Shown piece after piece: positions 40,170-44,383 of a stretch of 44,383 nt of DNA. The notes beneath the pieces were generated by a model. That model was not told the DNA's origin, ran no database searches, and was given only the letters and a program-made list of their open reading frames with translations. A program made the translations under genes and the position numbers. This DNA is from Oscillospiraceae bacterium (GTDB lineage: Bacteria; Bacillota; Clostridia; Oscillospirales; Oscillospiraceae): the NCBI GenBank assembly GCA_017538965.1, contig JAFYHU010000048.1:1-44383 (forward strand), in the 5' to 3' direction. Numbering within the stretch: the stretch's first letter is position 1; the number at the start of each line of letters is the position of its first letter.

Positions 40170-41222
40170 TTACTCTGCGTCGCGACGGGTATAGAACGTG
40201 CTCCGACCGACGCCGTGTTTGATCAGGAACCCATCGTCAACAAGCTTTTTGATGGAACTTTCCACCGAGGTTTTGCTCAGACCGGGGCACATGGCCTGGA
40301 TCTCCGCCTTAGTAAACTTTCCGATCCGTCCCATGACTGCACGGCGCACGGTTTCGATCGCGGGCAGTTTCTCTCCGACCAGGTCCACCCGTGCCTCAAA
40401 GTCCCGATATGCCGCAAGGATCGTGGAAAGCAGATACTTGATAAAGGGTGTGGGATCGTCCTGTTCCTCATACCATCCCGTCTGGCTCAATTCCAGGGCG
40501 TCGTAGTATGCGTCCTTGGTACGAGCGATCTTGCTTTCAAGGGAAATATAGCGCCCGATCGGGTATCCGCAGCGATACAGAAGCAGGGTGGTCAGCAGCC
40601 GGCTCATGCGGCCGTTTCCGTCGTTGAAGGGATGGATGCAGAGGAAATCGTGGATGAACACGGGAATTAGGATCAGCGGATCGATCTCCTGTGTATCGGC
40701 TACCCGGTTGAAGCTCTCGCAGATCGCCTCAACGGCGGTCGGGGTCTCATATGGGGCAAGCGGAGTAAACAGCACAAAGCTATGACCAGCCGCATCTGTC
40801 GCGCTGATATAGTTCTGCGTATTCTTGAAGGAGCCGCCAATCCCGCGCTCGGAATACTTGAACAGATCCCGGTGAAGCTGAAGTATATATCCCGGACGCA
40901 GAGGAATATACTCGTAATTCTCATGAATCGTGTTCAGCACGTCTCTGTATCCGGCGATCTCACGCTCGTCGCGGTTCCGGGGCGTGGTTTTTTCTGCGCA
41001 GAGCTGCTTGAGCCGTGTATTGGTCGTGCGGATTCCCTCAATCTCATTGGAAGCTTCCGTGCTCTGGATCTTTGCAATCTCTACCAACCGTTCCAGATCC
41101 TCCGGCTGGCGCCTGAGAAAAAGTTCCTGCCGCCCTTTATACTCGTGGATCTGCGCGACATATCCCAGGACCTCATTGTCCCAGGTCCTGGCTTTTAAAT
41201 TGGAATAATCAAATGTACGCAT
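40170..41222 (-). CDS. Fic-family protein (probable AMP transferase) with C-terminal winged helix
   Basis: A 350-residue protein. Residues 54-63 contain the N-terminal inhibitory helix motif SxxxEG (S58, E62, G63), placing it in class II Fic proteins. The Fic core has the complete active-site motif HPFNDGNGRMSR at 197-208 with H197 as base, so AMPylation of a hydroxyl target is expected when inhibition is relieved. The last 65 residues (IGKFTKAEIQAMCPGLSKTS and VESSIKKLVDDGFLIKHGVG) form a winged helix, likely DNA-binding. A large palindrome over its promoter fits autoregulation. No antitoxin gene is adjacent, consistent with self-inhibition. Confidence 0.92.
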   Translation of the reverse strand: MRTFDYSNLKARTWDNEVLGYVAQIHEYKGRQELFLRRQPEDLERLVEIAKIQSTEASNEIEGIRTTNTRLKQLCAEKTTPRNRDEREIAGYRDVLNTIHENYEYIPLRPGYILQLHRDLFKYSERGIGGSFKNTQNYISATDAAGHSFVLFTPLAPYETPTAVEAICESFNRVADTQEIDPLILIPVFIHDFLCIHPFNDGNGRMSRLLTTLLLYRCGYPIGRYISLESKIARTKDAYYDALELSQTGWYEEQDDPTPFIKYLLSTILAAYRDFEARVDLVGEKLPAIETVRRAVMGRIGKFTKAEIQAMCPGLSKTSVESSIKKLVDDGFLIKHGVGRSTFYTRRDAE

Positions 41223-41241
41223 GTTATCACCCGCTGAAATA

Positions 41242-41283
41242 ACTTTTCTCCCGAATTATAGCCAAATTCGGGAGAAAAGTCAA
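41242..41283 (-). promoter_or_regulatory. Fic promoter with a 16-bp perfect inverted repeat as likely operator
   Basis: On the minus strand TTGACT (41283-41278) and TATAAT (41260-41255) are 17 bases apart. Perfect arms ACTTTTCTCCCGAATT (41242-41257) and AATTCGGGAGAAAAGT (41265-41280), 7-base centre, span from the -35 through the -10. A protein bound there would block the promoter. Confidence 0.85.
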
Positions 41284-41360
41284 GTGTCGGGCGTATCCTA
41301 TTTGCAGCCATCGAAGGGAAAATAGAAACGATTCCATATAGAGAAGGTTTTTTTCTCATA

Positions 41361-41413
41361 AGTCAGACACCCTGCCTATCACAAAATTCGCAAAACAGGC
41401 AGGGTGCCTGACT
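41361..41413. repeat. Long hairpin H1 (copy of H2)
   Basis: Arms AGTCAGACACCCTGCCT (41361-41377) and AGGCAGGGTGCCTGACT (41397-41413), one wobble, with a loop containing TCACAAAATTCGCAAAA, then TTTTT. Its counterpart at 42893 has a similar loop and a partly different, still paired, stem. Confidence 0.8.
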
Positions 41414-41433
41414 TTTTCTCACAGAATAGGGAG

Positions 41434-41464
41434 AACCCCCGAAAACACTACGTTTTCGGGGGTT
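41434..41464 (-). terminator. Terminator beside the outer tRNA-Lys fragment
   Basis: Arms AACCCCCGAAAAC (41434-41446) and GTTTTCGGGGGTT (41452-41464). It is the same terminator that follows intact tRNA-Lys at 42965-42995. Confidence 0.8.
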
Positions 41465-41486
41465 TTGGTGCTCCAGCGGGGACTCG
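41465..41486 (-). repeat. Outer attachment-site remnant: 22-bp tRNA-Lys 3' end
   Basis: TTGGTGCTCCAGCGGGGACT plus CG equals the 3' end (CCA, acceptor and half T arm) of tRNA-Lys at 42995. The following 80 bases (to about 41565) are GC-rich and unassigned. Confidence 0.8.
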
Positions 41487-41573
41487 CCCGCCTGCGGGCG
41501 GGCCGGGTCGCGGCTCTGAGGCGCTCCCAGCGCCTCATTCACTACCGCTCCCAACGAGTCCCCTTGGGCAAAA

Positions 41574-41599
41574 AAAATACCCTCGAAAGAGGGTATTTT
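41574..41599 (-). terminator. Terminator beside the inner tRNA-Lys fragment
   Basis: Arms AAAATACCCTC (41574-41584) and GAGGGTATTTT (41589-41599), loop GAAA. On the minus strand it is followed by a T run. Confidence 0.82.
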
Positions 41600-41602
41600 C
41601 TG

Positions 41603-41652
41603 TTGGTGCTCCAGCGGGGACTCGAACCCCGGACACCCTGCTTAAAAGGCAG
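41603..41652 (-). repeat. Inner attachment site: 50-bp tRNA-Lys 3' half
   Basis: Identical over 50 bases to 42995-43044, covering CCA to the anticodon stem of tRNA-Lys(TTT). Beyond it the match ends (GTTCGAACGCG). The two copies flank the recombinase gene as attL/attR-like direct repeats about 1.39 kb apart. 41653-41930 holds no supported gene. Confidence 0.88.
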
Positions 41653-41936
41653 TTCGAACGCGTTCGCGTTCGCTGAAACTCTCGAATACCTGTGTTTCTT
41701 GGCTACTTCGGTATTGGTACTCCTGTCTAGTACGGTATCAAGCGTCATGCTATTTGCGAACATATCATATCAGAATGCCATGTAAAACGCAAGAAAAAGT
41801 TGAAAAACGCGAACTTTCTATAGGTGTTTAACGAACTATAAGCAGGAACCAGCCAGAAGTCGCAGGATTCCTGCTTTTTTCTCTTCCTTTTTCTTTCAGA
41901 ATAGGAATTGCCGATACATTGAATGTGCACTTTCAA

Positions 41937-41982
41937 AGCATCTTTGAGCATGTCAGAGCATCTTTCTATCATCTATGAGCAT
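41937..41982 (+). repeat. Helically phased AGCAT direct repeats at the end of the recombinase gene
   Basis: AGCAT occurs at 41937, 41947, 41957 and 41978 (consensus GAGCATCT), spaced 10, 10 and 21 bases. The last copy overlaps the 3' end of the recombinase gene. Phasing with the DNA helix suggests protein binding sites, for instance recombinase arm sites. Confidence 0.55.
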
Positions 41983-42869
41983 CTGAAAACATCAGAGAAA
42001 GGAGAGATATTATCAAAGCTCTTGGCAATATCAGAGTCATAGATTTTACAGTAATGCTTTGTCATCTGAAGGGTGGAATGCCCAAGAAGCTTTTGGAGCG
42101 TGAAAGCATCTCCCTGACAATCAACAAGGAATTTCCTGGCAAAGGAATGGCGAAAGGAATGCAAACTGGTTTTCTGAACACCACGCCGGTGGTTATATCT
42201 ACAGATTGCATTGCGCAGACAAGTTCCTGTCAGCATTTCTCCAAATTGATTGCAGAACAGGTAATCAGACGGAGAACCCTGCCTTATGGTCATATAGTCA
42301 CGGAGGACATTAACCATTTGAGAGCAAAGGGGGATAATCTGAACTTTTCCTGTTTTGGTATGACGGAAAGAAACCTGTCTTGCCGAAAGGTCTACATCCC
42401 TGTTTTGGATGTTCCTGATTGTGGCAGCGCGGCATCCGCAATTCAACAGGAAATTGATAATGACCCAATTGCGATATTCCGTGAAATCACAGTCTTTGCT
42501 TGGCTTTCGGAGGAGTTTCAGCAGTTCTTCGTCCGTATAAGTTTCCTTGACTGTCTCTTTGTCTTTGATCGGCGGCATGACAACAGAAGTATATCCTTGC
42601 CCCCGACACCATTTCAGAAAAGTTCTCAGAACTCTTGTGTAACTGCTGATGGAATTATGGGCAAGCTCACTCTTTCGCATGGATACAACGACATTATTGA
42701 TATCATCCTGCGTCAGCTCTTCGATTAGAATGCTCTCATCCAGATGCTTCCCGATAGAATGCCAATGCTGGTGATATGTCTGGATGGTTTTCTCGGAGAC
42801 ACCCTCTGCTGTCTTTGCCGCCACGAATCTTGGAAATAGTTCGTTTAACGAAAGCGTGTCATGGTTCAT
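41973..42869 (-). CDS. Tyrosine recombinase (integrase)
   Basis: ATG at 42869 is preferred; a TTG at 42890 would add seven residues but sits against a hairpin. The 298-residue protein has an N-terminal SAM-like core-binding domain (LFPRFVAAKTAEGVSEKTIQ) and a catalytic domain with all expected residues: Arg in LLNCGCRAATIRNI, Lys in RHTKTGKVQ, the HxxR box LHSFRHSFARKF, His in LLGHSTLQMTKHY and the nucleophile Tyr in KIYDSD or KHYCKIY. It lies between direct repeats of the tRNA-Lys 3' half, so it likely catalysed integration there. No excisionase or cargo is present. AT-richer than its surroundings. Confidence 0.92.
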   Translation of the reverse strand: MNHDTLSLNELFPRFVAAKTAEGVSEKTIQTYHQHWHSIGKHLDESILIEELTQDDINNVVVSMRKSELAHNSISSYTRVLRTFLKWCRGQGYTSVVMPPIKDKETVKETYTDEELLKLLRKPSKDCDFTEYRNWVIINFLLNCGCRAATIRNIQNRDVDLSARQVSFRHTKTGKVQIIPLCSQMVNVLRDYMTIRQGSPSDYLFCNQFGEMLTGTCLRNAICRYNHRRGVQKTSLHSFRHSFARKFLVDCQGDAFTLQKLLGHSTLQMTKHYCKIYDSDIAKSFDNISPFSDVFRCS

Positions 42870-42892
42870 TTCAATCTTCTTTTTCTTCAAAA

Positions 42893-42943
42893 TTCAGAGC
42901 GCCTGCCTTTCACTAAAATCGCAAAATAGGCAGGCGCTCTGAA
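42893..42943. repeat. Long hairpin H2 upstream of the recombinase gene
   Basis: Arms TTCAGAGCGCCTGCCT (42893-42908) and AGGCAGGCGCTCTGAA (42928-42943), 16 bp perfect, with a loop containing TCACTAAAATCGCAAAA. It separates the tRNA terminator from the recombinase start and could act as terminator or protein site. Confidence 0.8.
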
Positions 42944-42964
42944 AATTTTCAGCAAGATAGGAAG

Positions 42965-42995
42965 AACCCCCGAAAACTCAAGGTTTTCGGGGGTT
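42965..42995 (-). terminator. Terminator of the tRNA cluster
   Basis: Arms AACCCCCGAAAAC (42965-42977) and GTTTTCGGGGGTT (42983-42995), directly after the tRNA-Lys CCA end on the minus strand. Confidence 0.85.
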
Positions 42996-43071
42996 TGGTG
43001 CTCCAGCGGGGACTCGAACCCCGGACACCCTGCTTAAAAGGCAGGTGCTCTACCTCCTGAGCTACTGGGGC
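42996..43071 (-). tRNA. tRNA-Lys (anticodon TTT), CCA encoded
   Basis: 76 bases from GCCCCAG to CTGGAGC-A-CCA. The anticodon arm CCTGC/GCAGG has loop CTTTTAA, and the T arm GGGG/CCCC has loop TTCGAGT. The acceptor stem has a C3-A70 mismatch. Its 3' half is the attachment site of the neighbouring recombinase element. Confidence 0.93.
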
Positions 43072-43097
43072 GACGTCAGAGCAAGCTTCACATCCAT

Positions 43098-43182
43098 TCG
43101 CTTCCGCGAAGTGTCGCGAAAGCTCAGTCGTTCCGCTGCTCTTCCTTTCAAACGCAGACCCGCTTCACTGGGCTCTGCGTTT
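43098..43182 (+). repeat. Two-hairpin element R3, copy in the tRNA spacer
   Basis: Hairpin 1 has arms TTCCGCGA and TCGCGAA around AGTG. Hairpin 2 has arms AAACGCAGA (43150-43158) and TCTGCGTTT (43174-43182) around a loop with CGCTTCACTGGGC. It pairs with the copy at 5386 by structure and loop sequence. It widens the gap between tRNA-Gln and tRNA-Lys. Confidence 0.7.
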
Positions 43183-43205
43183 GTGAACGAGGGAAGTTAG
43201 CCGGC

Positions 43206-43234
43206 AGTTTCATGCGGCGCTGCCGCATGAAACT
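43206..43234. other. Perfect hairpin just 3' of tRNA-Gln
   Basis: Arms AGTTTCATGCGGC (43206-43218) and GCCGCATGAAACT (43222-43234), loop GCT, without a clear U-tract. It may help processing of the tRNA precursor or end part of the transcripts. Confidence 0.6.
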
Positions 43235-43235
43235 T

Positions 43236-43309
43236 TGGCTGGGATGGCGGGACTCGAACCCACTATATCGGAGTCAAAGTCCGGTGTGTTACCATTACAC
43301 TACATCCCA
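43236..43309 (-). tRNA. tRNA-Gln (anticodon TTG), CCA encoded
   Basis: 74 bases, TGGGATG pairing with CATCCCA, discriminator G, CCA. Anticodon loop CTTTGAC gives TTG. The outermost anticodon-stem pair is a C-A mismatch. Confidence 0.93.
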
Positions 43310-43363
43310 AAGTCTGGTTGAGGGGGTTGTGAATGAGCCCGGCGCAGCCGGGCCCATTCTTTG

Positions 43364-43440
43364 TGGGGTGGGATATGGGGCTCGAACCCACGACACCCGG
43401 AACCACAATCCGGTGCTCTACCAACTGAGCTAATCCCACC
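43364..43440 (-). tRNA. tRNA-His (anticodon GTG), CCA encoded
   Basis: 77 bases including the extra G at position -1, opposite discriminator C, the identity pair of tRNA-His. Anticodon arm CCGGA/TCCGG with loop TTGTGGT. Acceptor GTGGGAT/ATCCCAC. Confidence 0.95.
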
Positions 43441-43445
43441 ATCTC

Positions 43446-43522
43446 TGGCACGCCAAGAGGGATTCGAACCCCCGACCTACTGCTTAGAAGGCAGTTGCTC
43501 TATCCTGCTGAGCTATTGGCGC
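43446..43522 (-). tRNA. tRNA-Arg (anticodon TCT), CCA encoded
   Basis: 77 bases, acceptor GCGCCAA with TTGGCGT (G1-U72 wobble), discriminator G, CCA. Anticodon arm ACTGC/GCAGT with loop CTTCTAA. Confidence 0.94.
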
Positions 43523-43543
43523 ATATCGCAGGCAGGTGGAGAA

Positions 43544-43617
43544 TGGAGCGGGTGATGGGAATCGAACCCACGTATCCAGCTTGGAAGGCTGGTGTTCTAC
43601 CATTGAACTACACCCGC
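43544..43617 (-). tRNA. tRNA-Gly (anticodon TCC), CCA encoded
   Basis: 74 bases, acceptor GCGGGTG with CACCCGC, discriminator T, CCA. Anticodon arm CCAGC/GCTGG with loop CTTCCAA. First tRNA of the cluster. Confidence 0.95.
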
Positions 43618-43642
43618 ACGGCCAAAGCTTTTCAGCCACGAA

Positions 43643-43671
43643 ATGATATCACAACAAAAGGCCGGTGTCAA
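43643..43671 (-). promoter_or_regulatory. Promoter of the tRNA cluster
   Basis: On the minus strand TTGACA (43671-43666), 17-base spacer, TATCAT (43648-43643), 26 bases before tRNA-Gly. It would drive Gly-Arg-His-Gln-Lys as one precursor. Confidence 0.8.
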
Positions 43672-43770
43672 TCCTTTTTTTCTGCCTATTTTAGCCTCAG
43701 GTCATTGCGGCAGGGCGGGATTTGTGATACACTGATAATATAATCAACAACACGGAAGAGGGTGGCTCCG

Positions 43771-44383
43771 TTGGCAAGAAATGAATGGTATCGGGAGATG
43801 GCGGTCTATCAGATCTGGACACGCAGTTTCTGCGACGGAAACGGCGACGGCATCGGAGACCTCTATGGCGTGATGAGCAAGCTGGATTACATCAAATCCC
43901 TCGGAGTGGATGCGATCTGGTTTTCTCCGATTTACCCGTCGCCCAATGCGGATTTCGGATATGACATCTCGGACTATACGGACATCCATCCGGAGTACGG
44001 CACATTGGACGTCTTCCGGGAGCTGCTGGACCGCGCCCACGGGATGGGACTGCGGGTCTTCATGGACCTGGTGATCAACCACACCTCCGACGAGCATCCC
44101 TGGTTCCTGGAAAGCAGAAAATCGCGCGACAACCCCTATCACGATTACTACATCTGGCGCCGCGGCAAATACAGCCGGGGGAAGCGGGTGCCGCCGAACA
44201 ACTGGACCAGCATGTTCGAGGGCGATGCCTGGGAATACGACGAGAATCTGGACGAGTATTATCTGCATCTGTTCGCCAGAAAACAGCCGGATCTGAACAT
44301 GGCAAATCCGAAGGTGCGCGAAGAGGTCAAGCGGATTCTGCGCTTCTGGCTGGATATGGGCGTCGACGGGTTCCGGGAAGACG
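43771..44383 (+). CDS. GH13 alpha-glucosidase, N-terminal part (cut by window edge)
   Basis: The frame starts at TTG 43771 (ARNEWYREMAVYQIW), 6 bases after GAGGGTGG; the first ATG in frame would remove the conserved WWR.AV.YQI-like opening. The 204 visible residues carry the GH13 (beta/alpha)8 barrel start: YQIWTRSFCDGNGDGIGDL, GVDAIWFSPIYPSP, conserved region I DLVINHTSDEHPWF and the beginning of region II GVDGFRED. Closest in style to oligo-1,6-glucosidase/alpha-glucosidase (GH13_31), which hydrolyse alpha-1,6- or alpha-1,4-linked maltooligosaccharides in the cytosol. No signal peptide. Confidence 0.93.
   Translation, partial: MARNEWYREMAVYQIWTRSFCDGNGDGIGDLYGVMSKLDYIKSLGVDAIWFSPIYPSPNADFGYDISDYTDIHPEYGTLDVFRELLDRAHGMGLRVFMDLVINHTSDEHPWFLESRKSRDNPYHDYYIWRRGKYSRGKRVPPNNWTSMFEGDAWEYDENLDEYYLHLFARKQPDLNMANPKVREEVKRILRFWLDMGVDGFRED

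Noticed and set aside
41745-41972. 75-residue minus-strand frame downstream of the recombinase
   Set aside because: No ribosome site, no recognisable domain, and the start overlaps phased repeats and the recombinase stop region.
43212-43743. Small open frames across the tRNA cluster
   Set aside because: They run through tRNA genes on the opposite strand; the translated words (GFEPPTYCLEG and similar) are the well-known spurious peptides of tRNA genes.

Overview
The window looks like chromosome of a GC-rich Gram-positive gut-type Clostridia (Bacillota, probably Oscillospiraceae-like). This is inferred from the AGGAGG-type ribosome binding sites, the near-consensus sigma-A promoters, a YknXYZ-type ABC efflux system, clostripain-family (C11) proteases, a VanW protein and a Lin0512 protein. 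No 16S gene is present, so the taxonomy is a guess. Coding density is high and most genes sit in short co-directional runs.

Layout. 1-5250: end of metK, then a polyphosphate group (tandem-domain PPK2 / polyphosphate:AMP phosphotransferase, PPK1, a ROK sugar kinase). 5290-9700 (minus strand): a parallel beta-helix lipoprotein flanked by two copies of a dispersed repeat, a PaaI-like thioesterase and a VanW protein. 9900-16100: a tight five-gene operon of two HlyD/YknX-like adaptors, a MacB/LolD-type ATPase, a FtsX/MacB permease and a rhomboid protease. 16100-16870: a repeat, then debris of a phage terminase and of an AlbA_2-type ATP-binding regulator. 16867-18432: the most striking gene, an intracellular TIR domain joined through one transmembrane helix to an extracellular sugar-binding-protein domain. 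18800-27140: Lin0512 protein, ROK-family protein, NagA, and an ABC importer (binding protein plus two permeases) read from a perfect consensus promoter, facing an APH-fold kinase resembling N-acetylhexosamine 1-kinase. Together these suggest uptake and breakdown of an amino-sugar-containing glycan. 27250-31420: AAC(3)-like acetyltransferase, TrmL, a GNAT fusion, a small EamA-type membrane protein and an iron-type alcohol dehydrogenase. 31630-34820 (minus): C69 dipeptidase, DUF4230 protein and a membrane protein. 34900-39010: a secreted unknown and two tandem C11 proteases. 39015-41280 (minus): a GNAT, a small membrane protein and a Fic protein whose promoter carries a large perfect palindrome. 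41360-43075: nested attachment sites in tRNA-Lys around a lone tyrosine recombinase. 43230-43670: tRNA cluster Gly-Arg-His-Gln-Lys. 43771-end: start of a GH13 alpha-glucosidase.

Superimposed on this is an unusual load of short dispersed repeats. The first class is 7-base-period arrays (GAGAGTT/GAGAGTG or AAAGTTC/AAAGTTT) that begin exactly at stop codons, so that three unrelated proteins all end in Arg-Val-Glu-Ser. The second (R1) is a hairpin element with arms GGAGCGATC and GATCGCTCC. The third (R2) is an element of about 175 bp found three times, each time directly 3' of a gene and in the same orientation to it. The fourth (R3) is a two-hairpin element whose stems differ between copies but stay paired. 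These repeats and the TIR/binding-protein receptor are the main candidates for undescribed biology.
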